From Leptonema illini DSM 21528 (GTDB lineage: Bacteria; Spirochaetota; Leptospiria; Leptospirales; Leptonemataceae): a DNA stretch of 64,000 nucleotides. The notes under the pieces were generated by a model. That model was not told where the DNA came from and ran no database searches. It worked only from the letters and a program-made list of their open reading frames with translations. Made by a program: the position numbers and the translations under genes. This document shows positions 45,162 to 52,890 of this stretch, piece after piece; the stretch's first letter is position 1; the number at the start of each line of letters is the position of its first letter. Location: contig NZ_JH597773.1 of NCBI RefSeq assembly GCF_000243335.1, positions 1,447,989 to 1,511,988 on the forward strand, written 5' to 3'.

Positions 45162-45625
45162 GGTTCTGATTCCTCGTCGAGAAGCGTTGCAAGTTTTTTT
45201 TTGAGCACAAGCAAAGCCGACACTTCAGCGAGTGCCTTCTCCTTTCTGTGCAGCTCTTTTTTGAGTGCTTTGATTTCCTGTGCGGACTGATCCTTCACAG
45301 GCTTCTGTGCTGTCTTGAGGGCCTTCTCTATCTCGCTTCGCCATTCATCCAATGCCGAGCTGTGCAAGCCGTGCTCTCGAAGCCATCGGCCAAGGTCGGC
45401 TTCAGCGATCGCTCCTGCCTCAAGAAGCAGTCTCTGCTTTTCCAGAAGGGTTATATTCTGTCTGCGTGTGCGACCTGTCATAGAGCCACTTTTTGCCTCC
45501 CGTAGCCACCTGTACACCATGCTCTGATCAACGCCGTATTCTTTGCACACCGATTTAACCGGGGGTGCGTCCGGTCTCAGCAATTTTTCAAGAATCAAGC
45601 GCTTCCTTTCGTTTCCCTGTCTCAT
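45158..45625 (-). CDS. IS3-family transposase OrfA
   Basis: This 155-residue DNA-binding subunit has an HTH in VCKEYGVDQSMVYRWLREA. A second helical block and a C-terminal leucine-zipper-like coiled coil follow (IKALKKELHRKEKALAEV). The ATG at 45625 follows AGGAGG and lies inside the element; a longer frame to 45739 is only the host gene read in another frame. Confidence 0.88.
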   Translation of the reverse strand: MRQGNERKRLILEKLLRPDAPPVKSVCKEYGVDQSMVYRWLREAKSGSMTGRTRRQNITLLEKQRLLLEAGAIAEADLGRWLREHGLHSSALDEWRSEIEKALKTAQKPVKDQSAQEIKALKKELHRKEKALAEVSALLVLKKKLATLLDEESEP

Positions 45626-46207
45626 TTGTTGTTCCTCCTTCGAGGCGACAACTTCGCTGACATTTACCGTATTTGTGCTGGGCAATTCTTTGGCTGTCAT
45701 TTGATAATTGAGGTTCCGGCGAGGGCGGAGAATTGACAATTATATTCCAATCGTATTCAGAATCGCAGTCTATGTGCATCGATTGGATTAGTTCAATGTA
45801 GTTTTCATATTCCTCTACTTCAAATTGAGCCAATTCCAATTCTTGTGCTTTCTGTAATTGTTTACGACGAGCTTCAAATTCCTTTTGTCGACGTCTGGAT
45901 TCTCGTTCAGCTCGTTTAGCCGCTGCGTTTATAGATCTCAGTGTGCTTTTCCAGGTCATAGAGTCCTCACTTCAAGCATGGTATTCTAAAGGATTCCTTT
46001 AATAGTTGTGTTCGCTCATTGCCCATAAGGTTCTGGATTCGCCGAAGTTGTCCTGCCGCATCGCCGGCCAATTTCTCTGTCGAGCCTTCCGGATGTGCGC
46101 CATTTGAATCCTCCCAAACTGGCGTCCATCCGGACACACAAAGTGGGGAGCGCAACGAGCAAAGCGATGGTCCCCTTGCGACTCGAGAGAGGCCGATAAT
46201 CGTTGGG

Positions 46208-46882
46208 TTAAGCATCGTGCTGCTTTTTCCGATATTTCGTACCTTTCGCAGGTCCTCTTTTCACTATATGATACTTCATTCCTTTCTTCTGTCCGGTTGT
46301 CCTTATTCGACTTCCTATCAATGGCTCAATTAGGATTTGTGCTACTCTTTGCTCCAATCCCATTGCCTGCGCGATTTCTTTTATGTTTAGTCCCTCATTT
46401 TGAGTTTTTAAAAATTGTATCAATTCTTCTCTTTTTGTTTCCAGGTAGTTGTCGATCGATGATGCTTCTCTTTTCGGGTACAGTTGTTCAAGCAAAATCG
46501 TAAGCTGGTCTTCAAGGTCCGAGAATGAATTGTATTGGATACGATCTATTCCTCTCAAATCAGAAGGAACTTCTTTCATTTCGGTCTTATCGGGATCAAG
46601 GGCTATGTACCAATTAGAGTTTGCACCCATAGCAAAGCCGAGTTCAAGAGTTACATTCGGATTCCATCCTGATATATCAAAAATAGAGTAATCCGCTGTT
46701 TGTATATAGCTGATAATTTTTTGCATAATATGCATGTTCGTTATTTTTTCATCCGCAAAAATGAATTTCACATTGTATATGGATTCTAAGCTGGAGAATA
46801 TTTTGCGATAATCGCGCTTGGCATATAGGCGATATGAATAAGCCACGAAAATCTGTCGATTTATGATTCTTTTTTTTCCCAT
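46208..46882 (-). CDS. TIR/deoxyribosyltransferase-like protein with C-terminal HTH
   Basis: Residues about 8-110 read IFVAYSYR, IQTADYSIFDISGWNPNV and TLELGFAMGANSNWYIA. This is a Rossmann-like nucleotide-binding fold with the acidic ELGFA motif of nucleoside 2-deoxyribosyltransferase and TIR-like families. Residues about 150-200 look like a winged HTH (LNIKEIAQAMGLEQRVAQIL). The end is strongly basic. Proteins of this sort can degrade or sense nucleotides in phage defence, but here that is an inference. It is AT-rich and lies upstream of the gene split by the IS3. The 250-bp gap 45960-46207 holds no convincing gene. Confidence 0.6.
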   Translation of the reverse strand: MGKKRIINRQIFVAYSYRLYAKRDYRKIFSSLESIYNVKFIFADEKITNMHIMQKIISYIQTADYSIFDISGWNPNVTLELGFAMGANSNWYIALDPDKTEMKEVPSDLRGIDRIQYNSFSDLEDQLTILLEQLYPKREASSIDNYLETKREELIQFLKTQNEGLNIKEIAQAMGLEQRVAQILIEPLIGSRIRTTGQKKGMKYHIVKRGPAKGTKYRKKQHDA

Positions 46883-47405
46883 GGTAATATCCGTTTATTT
46901 CTTTGCAGCATGTCGCATAACTGGTTTTTCCCGTATTCGTGTAATCATCCCCAGACCGCATTACCCGCACCCCCCACCTTCCTGCCCAAATCCTCCCCCT
47001 CCGTCAATAGAAATTATCTACACCCCTGCCGAAACTGACAGGCCCTAACGTATCTGTAACCCAGACCAACATCCTGACACGTATACCATTTAGTATATGC
47101 GCGTGATTCCCCATCGGATCGCGCTCAATGCCTATCGATGCAGATAGCCTGGAAGAAGCTCTTCGCCTATACTGAGAATGTAACTCATATTCACCGGATT
47201 GATCACCGGCATTGATAACAGAAGAACACAGGCTCGAAATGGGCCATTGCAGCCCTGAAATGGTCGTTATACGACCGCTCGTTAGCCTCTGTTCTGCGAA
47301 TGCGATGATTCGCAATGCCTCTGCTCTTTTTCGAATGAGGGTTATTCTAAAACCACCCGCCGATCCGCTTTTCAGGGAATCGACGGGCAACCATCAAAAT
47401 CAGAC
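46883..47405. other. Intergenic region without recognised gene
   Basis: Only weak, overlapping frames of up to 128 codons are present. None has a ribosome site or a recognisable sequence. A C-rich run lies at 46968-47000. A CCCTAAC seven-mer at 47043 was tested as an attC core without a partner. Confidence 0.5.
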
Positions 47406-48839
47406 TCAATTCACCGGCGCATAAATCATGCCCAGCTTATCGACCTCGGCTCCGCTGCGGCCGTGAAAGCCGACGATGCTCCAGCCGGACGGGGCGCTGT
47501 AAACGACGCAGCTTCCAGTCGTTGATCCGCCCGTGAGCGTGCGGCCGGTCGATGTCGTGAATCTCGCATAGAAGATGCGGGTATGGCCATTCTTCTGTGC
47601 GCTGCAGAGCCGGGCGCTCTGAACGTATTCGCCTGCGTTAAGCGTCAGGGACATCGCAGTTCCGCCGGAGCCGCCGTGTTGCAGCGTCGTGCCGTCGTTT
47701 AACTGAATCGATACGGCGTCGATGCGCGATCCGGCGCGAAGTGAGATCGTCTGCACGGTCGTATTCGGCGCGATGTTATCGACGTCGTTAAAGGCCGTTC
47801 CATGCGGACCGCCGAACGCATCGCTGAATTGGAGCGGCTTGAGTAGCGTATAGCTGAATACGGTGGACAGGGCATAGTGATCTGAAAGCGGAACGCCGCT
47901 GACGGGATGCACGAAGCGGGCGTCTTCGGTTAAGAAACTCGTCGCCTGTAGCGAGATATACGAATTACCGCGAAACAGGATCTTATCGACGACCTCGCAG
48001 CCGGGGCTTGTGCGGTGGCCTTCGCAGTCCGTCAACGCATCGGCGCCCTGTACGGGATACGATCCTCCGCGGATCAGCTGAATCCAGGCGTCCTGAAAGC
48101 CGTGCTCGATCAGCTCTCTGATGTTGTCGCCCGCTCGCGTATAACGCGTATTCGTATCGCCCATGACGATGACGGCGTTGCCCTGTGAGTTCGCCTCGAT
48201 AAAGGCGACCAGCTGCGAGATGTTCGCCCGCCGTGCGGCGAGATCGGGATCGGTAGAACCGGCATTCGTATGCACGTTATAGAAGTCGATGCATACGCCC
48301 GGAGCGACCGTATGCCTGGAGAGCGTGAAGCCCTTCGGCGTAAGACAGTCCGTTCCGTTGCACTGATTCCAGTCGACGCGCTGAAAGTCCGTGAAGTCGA
48401 AGTAGGCGAGCGTATTCATGCCGTCGCCGATTCCCATGCCGCCGCTTGTCGCTGTGCGATACGGATGCACGTCCGTCGCATACAGGCTTGCATGATAGTT
48501 GAAGTCCTCCTGCACGTGAACGACATCAAACGGCGAGAGCAGCGGCCCTATATACGGCGTGTTCTCGGATGGGTTGGAGCTTGAGAAGGGCTCGAGCAAT
48601 CCGGCAACGTTATACGTGAGCACGGTGAACTGATTTCCCCCATCCGTCATGCTCAGCGACTGCAGGCTGTGGGCGCCGATGGCGGACTCCTGGTCTGACC
48701 CGGATGACTGGATCAGACCGAGCAGGGCCTGGCTATCGCTCTCGCTCGCCCTCTGACAGGACGCCAGCAGCGCAAGCGCCAGCCATCCGAAGATTCGTTT
48801 CTTCCTTGTAGTTTTCATCATACTTTCTATCGTTTTCAT
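47406..48839 (-). CDS. Secreted EEP-fold phosphodiesterase fused to a jacalin-like lectin
   Basis: This 477-residue lipoprotein-like protein has the N-terminus WLALALLASCQR. Residues about 70-330 form an endonuclease/exonuclease/phosphatase domain, with metal and catalytic residues in LTYNVAGLL, VVHVQEDFN, NVHTNAG, VIVMGDTNTRY and SDHYALS. Residues about 345-477 are a jacalin-like beta-prism (FGGPHGTAFND, TTLQHGGSGGTAMSL, WSIVGFHGRSGAEVDKLGMI). The fold fits a nuclease or a sphingomyelinase/phosphatase anchored to glycans. The substrate is unknown. The 238-bp gap upstream is AT-rich and empty. Confidence 0.8.
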   Translation of the reverse strand: MKTIESMMKTTRKKRIFGWLALALLASCQRASESDSQALLGLIQSSGSDQESAIGAHSLQSLSMTDGGNQFTVLTYNVAGLLEPFSSSNPSENTPYIGPLLSPFDVVHVQEDFNYHASLYATDVHPYRTATSGGMGIGDGMNTLAYFDFTDFQRVDWNQCNGTDCLTPKGFTLSRHTVAPGVCIDFYNVHTNAGSTDPDLAARRANISQLVAFIEANSQGNAVIVMGDTNTRYTRAGDNIRELIEHGFQDAWIQLIRGGSYPVQGADALTDCEGHRTSPGCEVVDKILFRGNSYISLQATSFLTEDARFVHPVSGVPLSDHYALSTVFSYTLLKPLQFSDAFGGPHGTAFNDVDNIAPNTTVQTISLRAGSRIDAVSIQLNDGTTLQHGGSGGTAMSLTLNAGEYVQSARLCSAQKNGHTRIFYARFTTSTGRTLTGGSTTGSCVVYSAPSGWSIVGFHGRSGAEVDKLGMIYAPVN

Positions 48840-49077
48840 CTTTTTTTCTCTTGGATTTCCTTTTGAGTTTTCGTTTGAACACCTGTTCGCTCCCGGCCGG
48901 GCCGGTAGATGCAGCGTTTGTGAAACAAAGGGAAAAATCCGTCAATCAAATATTCAACATTTGTTTGGTTTCGTGAGCTATTCAATTATCGGTGAGGCAA
49001 TGGTATAGCCGGAACTTCATTTATTGGCAGTCGATCGGCTGAAATGAGAGGGTGGGTGCAACGGAATTGCTGAGGAA

Positions 49078-49239
49078 TTACGGAATATGTATATCGTCCG
49101 GATCTCTTCTTACATCCCAGAAAAACAGGATTTCGATCTGCTGAGCGTATTTCTTAGAGCCGTTTCTTTCGGTCCAGTAAGCATAGGTGGAGATCTTTTG
49201 AGTTAAAGCTGTTTCAGACCAGATTAACTTCTGAACCAT
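49078..49239 (-). pseudogene. Internally deleted ParE/RelE-type toxin
   Basis: A 53-codon frame starts MVQKLIWSETALTQKISTYA and reaches the helix YWTERNGSKKYAQQ. It then jumps to EILFFWDVRRDPDD, the last strand of the toxin. The middle beta-sheet of about 35-40 residues is missing, without a frameshift. The start overlaps the antitoxin end by 16 bases. Such a protein cannot fold as a normal toxin. Confidence 0.65.
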
Positions 49240-49457
49240 TGATCAACCTTAGAATCAGCCTCTTCTTCGGAGTAGAATTTTCCGCTTTCGATTTCGCTGA
49301 TGCCTTTTGCAATGCCGGATTTAACGGACTCAGGCAGAGGCGTATTCTGATTTCCAGTAATATTCAGAATGATATCCTGAATGAAAACCAATGTCTCTTC
49401 GTTTTCAATGGCATTGATTTCTTCGAGGATGGTGCTTTTTATCGACCGGCCACTCAT
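49224..49457 (-). CDS. Antitoxin of the truncated ParE-type toxin
   Basis: This 77-residue acidic, helical protein (MSGRSIKSTILEEINAIENE, then EEEADSKVDQWF at the end) has the usual size and acidic tail of antitoxins for ParE/RelE. No strong ribosome site was found; a longer frame to 49544 would overlap the divergent gene's region. It is intact while its partner is deleted. Confidence 0.65.
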   Translation of the reverse strand: MSGRSIKSTILEEINAIENEETLVFIQDIILNITGNQNTPLPESVKSGIAKGISEIESGKFYSEEEADSKVDQWFRS

Positions 49458-49558
49458 ACGTCTAATGAAGGCTGAACCCGCCGAGAATGTCAAACGAAAA
49501 GAATCCATTTCTCCAATTCTCATTGCAAGCCTCGCTTCCCTCAAAAAGATATATCAGC

Positions 49559-50455
49559 ATGTTCTACCGTTCCGCCCCGCCGCTCTTCCTGCTTTCCATT
49601 CTTCTCGGACTCTGGAGCTCCTGCGCTCCGGCTATTTCGCGTCCGTCATCCGCTGAGGAGTGTCCGTCTGACGTGCCTGCCGATATGGCCTGCATCCCCG
49701 GCGGACGCTTTCTTCTTGGCAGTAACGAGACGGACTGGAAGAAAGAGAACTGGGATCTCTCTTCGTTTGCCGAGCACACGGTAGAGCTCTCGACATTCTT
49801 ACTTGATAAATACGAGGTTACGACGGAGCAGTATCAGGCCTGCGTCGCTGCCGGCCGGTGTGAGCGTCAGTTAACGAATTATCCGCATCTGCGTGAGCAG
49901 AAGATGCCGCAGATGAAGGTGAACTGGTATCAGGCGCAGGCCTACTGCAAGGCGCAGGGCAAACGGTTACCCACCGAGGCAGAGTTCGAAGCGGCATCAA
50001 GAGGGCCGGACGGCGAAACACATCCCTGGGGCAATGCGCCTGCTACGTGTCAATATGCCATTATTAAAGACGACACAGGCCGCGGATGCAAGGGCCATAA
50101 GGCGCCAGGCTGGCATGCAACGCCCGAGAACTTTCGCGAAACGGGCGCCACGTGGGATGTCGGCTCAAAGGGAGCGTATCGTTACGGCCTCTATGATATG
50201 TCGGGTAACGCTCAGGAGTGGGTGTCGGATTGGTTTGCTCCGACGCTTGAAGCATGTGGAGAGGCCTGTCAGGGCAAAGATCCGCAGGGGCCATGCGCCG
50301 GCGCCGATCATTGTCCGGGCTTTGACGAGAAGCTTGTTAAAGGCGGCTCATGGTACTGGGGGCCGATTGCCGCGCGGGCTGCAGCGAGGCGTCCGCATTT
50401 TCCGAAGAACCAGCCTATTCATCATTTTGGATTTCGATGCGCGAAGTCGATCTGA
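49559..50455 (+). CDS. Formylglycine-generating-enzyme-like lipoprotein
   Basis: This 298-residue protein starts at the ATG at 49559, which opens a signal peptide with a lipobox-like LLGLWSSCA. The SUMF1/FGE-sulfatase domain has CIPGGRFLLGSNETDWK, DKYEVTTEQYQACV, KRLPTEAEFEAASRGPDG, YDMSGNAQEWVSDWF and HHFGFRCAKS. True FGEs use a conserved cysteine pair; several cysteines are here but their role is uncertain. It is likely an exported protein of the broad family, with unknown substrate. Confidence 0.85.
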   Translation: MFYRSAPPLFLLSILLGLWSSCAPAISRPSSAEECPSDVPADMACIPGGRFLLGSNETDWKKENWDLSSFAEHTVELSTFLLDKYEVTTEQYQACVAAGRCERQLTNYPHLREQKMPQMKVNWYQAQAYCKAQGKRLPTEAEFEAASRGPDGETHPWGNAPATCQYAIIKDDTGRGCKGHKAPGWHATPENFRETGATWDVGSKGAYRYGLYDMSGNAQEWVSDWFAPTLEACGEACQGKDPQGPCAGADHCPGFDEKLVKGGSWYWGPIAARAAARRPHFPKNQPIHHFGFRCAKSI

Positions 50456-50509
50456 GGTCAAGGCAGCAGAAATCCGACGAATAAGCATACGGCAGCGAGG
50501 CGGAGTTGT

Positions 50510-50902
50510 TCAGGACATATCGACTTGCAGCTTTATCTTCTTTTCGAGAAGACGTAAGTGCTTATCCAGTGTATCAATCTTTACATTGTGAAATGCTGCT
50601 ATGGAAAAGATGATCAAATCAATAGACGGCACCGTGAGCCCAGCCGCACGACTCAAATCCGCAACCCGATAGCTAAGTTTGAAGACTTCAGAAGTGCAGG
50701 GAAGGATTGGGACCGACTGCTCAATCTTTGCAATCTGCTTTCTTTCCTCTCTTCCTTTCACTCCGTTCCATAGCTCAAGAAGGATGGGCTCTGCGATGCG
50801 GGCTTCACCGGAGATCAGATGATCGGCTACCCTGGCCTGTGCTTCTGCATTGCCATTTACACGTAAGAATTCAATCCACACTGAGCTATCGATAAGAATC
50901 AC
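50510..50902 (-). CDS. vapC: VapC-type PIN toxin
   Basis: This 130-residue PIN-domain ribonuclease has all acidic residues: MILIDSSVWIEFL, ILLELWNGV, IDLIIFSIA and TLDKHL. The VapB gene is directly upstream with a four-base overlap. The toxin probably cuts tRNA or rRNA. Confidence 0.92.
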   Translation of the reverse strand: MILIDSSVWIEFLRVNGNAEAQARVADHLISGEARIAEPILLELWNGVKGREERKQIAKIEQSVPILPCTSEVFKLSYRVADLSRAAGLTVPSIDLIIFSIAAFHNVKIDTLDKHLRLLEKKIKLQVDMS

Positions 50903-51108
50903 GATCTTTCTGCCTCACGCAGTTCTCGTAGCTCCTCCTGAGAAATGAGCGTTTTCAGGCTGCCTTTCATACTGGCCAGGTCAGCCATCTTTTTTCGATT
51001 GAGATAATCTGTCAGAGCGGTTAAAATCGCCTCTCTTTTAGTGGAAGTGTCAGAATATTTTATTACTTCATTGAGAATATCATCAGGAATATCAATCGTT
51101 GTCTTCAT
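50899..51108 (-). CDS. vapB: VapB-type antitoxin
   Basis: This 69-residue protein begins MKTTIDIPDDILNEVIKYS with TKREAILTALTDYL, a ribbon-helix-helix DNA-binding domain. The tail is acidic (EELRELREAER). It overlaps vapC as ATGA. Confidence 0.9.
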   Translation of the reverse strand: MKTTIDIPDDILNEVIKYSDTSTKREAILTALTDYLNRKKMADLASMKGSLKTLISQEELRELREAERS

Positions 51109-51171
51109 AAGGTTAATGTAGCCATATTCTTAAACGTTGCAAGCAGAAATTCGCGGCTTATCGGGCTAGGT

Positions 51172-51720
51172 CTAAAAACTGATATCTTCGTATGCCGCCG
51201 CTCGCTCCAGTTTGATATTCAACGAAGCAAGGGTAACGCTGTCGCTACTGGCCGTCTGTATCCATCCTGCATCTGCTCGTCGAAAAAGCTCGAAGCCCGG
51301 TTCATTCTGAGCGACGAGCAGATATTCCTGAAGGCTTTCAATGGTTTTATAACGTTCGAACTTGATCGTCCGGTCGGTCTTTTCTGTGGAATCTGAAAGA
51401 ACTTCGACAATGAGCGTCGGATTCATCAGCGTATCATACTCGTCTGCAAATTGCGGTGGTCCGCAGACGATGACGATATCAGGATACGTATACGCCTGCC
51501 AGCTTTTGACGCGGACATCAAGCATCACCGGCTTGCAGTCCGATCCCTTCAGAGCCTGTCTGAAGAAGGCAAAGAGGTTCCCGACGATCTCGGTATGCCT
51601 GTAGCTTGCGCCGGCCATGGCATAGATCTCGCCGTCATAGTACTCGCTTTTGTATTCTGCCTGGTTTTCTACCAGCAGATACTCTTCAGGAGTAAATCTG
51701 CGTCGCTGTGATGCGTGCAT
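51172..51720 (-). CDS. Uma2-family (DUF820) putative endonuclease
   Basis: This 182-residue protein matches the Uma2 family: EYYDGEIYAMAGASYRHTEI, YTYPDIVIVCG, PTLIVEVLSDSTEKTDRTIK and IESLQEYLLVAQNEP. The D...EVL...K pattern is that of a PD-(D/E)XK nuclease, but biochemical roles are little known. It sits at the right edge of the accessory region, divergent from trpS. Confidence 0.9.
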   Translation of the reverse strand: MHASQRRRFTPEEYLLVENQAEYKSEYYDGEIYAMAGASYRHTEIVGNLFAFFRQALKGSDCKPVMLDVRVKSWQAYTYPDIVIVCGPPQFADEYDTLMNPTLIVEVLSDSTEKTDRTIKFERYKTIESLQEYLLVAQNEPGFELFRRADAGWIQTASSDSVTLASLNIKLERAAAYEDISF

Positions 51721-51880
51721 GGCTGTTTATTACGCATTGCCTCGTTCCTGTCAATACGGAATGAATGTTGCAGTCGACATCAGCCAGCGGGCCGGGCGCG
51801 CTGGCACCGGCGATTTTCTCATGGTCGGCTCGCGTGCAGTTTTTGCCTGACAGAGAGAGCGCCCGACAATTTCTGTTCCC

Positions 51881-52849
51881 ATGCGCATCCTATCCGGCAT
51901 TCAACCCAGCGGCCGTCCGCATCTCGGTAACTACTTCTCTATGATGAAGCGGATGCTGGAATACCAGGAGACAAGCGAGCTTTTCTGCTTCGTCGCAAGC
52001 TATCATGCGATGACGACGGTGGAGAAGGGAGAGGATCTTGCGCGAAACATCGAAGGCGTCGTGCTCGACTTCCTGGCGCTGGGCATGGATCCGAACCGGT
52101 CGACGTTCTGGGTGCAGAGCGACGTGCCCGAGGTGACCGAGCTCACCTGGATTCTCTCGATGCAGATCACCGTGCCGCAGCTGGAGCTTGCGCATTCGTT
52201 TAAAGATAAGGTGGCGCAGGGCATCATCCCCTCGGGCGGGCTTTTTATTTATCCGATTCTCATGGCCGCCGACATCCTCGCCTTTCGATCTGAGAAGGTG
52301 CCGGTCGGTAAAGACCAGAAGCAGCATCTTGAGTTCACGCGAGATATCGCCCGCCGTTTCAATAACGTCTATGGCGACATCCTCACGATGCCCGAGGCCG
52401 ACATCAGCGAAGACGTCGCCGTCGTGCCCGGCCTTGACGGGCGCAAGATGAGCAAGAGTTATAAAAATACCATCGATTTCTTTGCCTCCGAGAAGGATCT
52501 GAAGAAGGCCGTGAGTTCGATCATCACCGACTCAAAGGGCGTGGACGATGTAAAAGAGCCCGAAGGCCCTCTCTATGACATCTATTCTCTCTTTCTTGAC
52601 GAAGACGGACGCAAGGCGCTGGCCGATCGCTTTCGCACGCCGGGCACCGGCTACGGACATATTAAGATGGATCTCTTAAAGGCCATCCTCGAACATTTCG
52701 GCGAGGCCCGCGAGCGTCGCGCCACTCTGGAAAAGGACCCCGATACGGTGCGCGACATGCTCGCTGCCGGAGCGAAGAAGGCAAGGGCGGTCGCCGCTCC
52801 TCTGCTCGAAGATGTGCGAAAAGCGACCGGACTGCGCTACATGCGCTAA
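51881..52849 (+). CDS. trpS: Tryptophanyl-tRNA synthetase
   Basis: TrpS charges tRNA-Trp. The HIGH-type motif is PHLGNYF at residues 13-19, after RILSGIQPSGR. KMSKS is at about residue 189 (GRKMSKSYKNTID). The length of 322 is typical. The comEC-like gene follows after 41 bases. Confidence 0.96.
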   Translation: MRILSGIQPSGRPHLGNYFSMMKRMLEYQETSELFCFVASYHAMTTVEKGEDLARNIEGVVLDFLALGMDPNRSTFWVQSDVPEVTELTWILSMQITVPQLELAHSFKDKVAQGIIPSGGLFIYPILMAADILAFRSEKVPVGKDQKQHLEFTRDIARRFNNVYGDILTMPEADISEDVAVVPGLDGRKMSKSYKNTIDFFASEKDLKKAVSSIITDSKGVDDVKEPEGPLYDIYSLFLDEDGRKALADRFRTPGTGYGHIKMDLLKAILEHFGEARERRATLEKDPDTVRDMLAAGAKKARAVAAPLLEDVRKATGLRYMR

Positions 52850-52890
52850 TTTTTTTCTAACAGATCGAGCAAGTCCGCACCCATACGGGT

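Larger units (their letters stand above)
44091..45662 (-). mobile_element. Complete IS3-family element
   Basis: The 1572-bp element has matching ends: TGTCAGCGGAAGTTGTCGCC on the left and, inverted, TGTCAGCGAAGTTGTCGCCTC on the right. It holds orfA and orfB on the minus strand. Flanking bases (TATA and TTTA) do not form a clear target duplication. It interrupts a conserved gene. Confidence 0.92.
43365..45959 (-). pseudogene. Conserved unknown gene split by the IS3 element
   Basis: The 5' part is 45959-45663 (99 codons; MTWKSTLRSINAAAKRAERE, a coiled coil, then NIIVNSPPSPEPQ). The 3' part is 44090-43365 (242 codons; YKPSFFDKIFSLDKKKALKL and VQSVGSSITIKFP). Deleting 44091-45662 joins GGTAAA to TATAGG exactly in frame and gives a 340-residue protein. 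I recall a widespread uncharacterised family with this layout, with ADLEVH, PKEQKSLLKSGKLN and MYQDYICSASLRIGREIL blocks. No function is known to me. Confidence 0.8.

Noticed and set aside
46153-46211. GCTTAAC after the TIR-like gene as an attC site
   Set aside because: The partner seven-mer (GTTGCGC) deviates and the inner arms do not pair.
45967-46215. 82-codon minus-strand frame between the TIR-like gene and the split gene
   Set aside because: No ribosome site or recognisable sequence; it could be debris, but nothing supports a product.
47004-47390. 128-codon minus-strand frame
   Set aside because: No ribosome site, no motif, and composition unlike nearby genes.
32654-51720. The whole accessory region as an integron array
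   Set aside because: Only one attC-like palindrome was found, most genes lack core sites, and no integrase is in the window.
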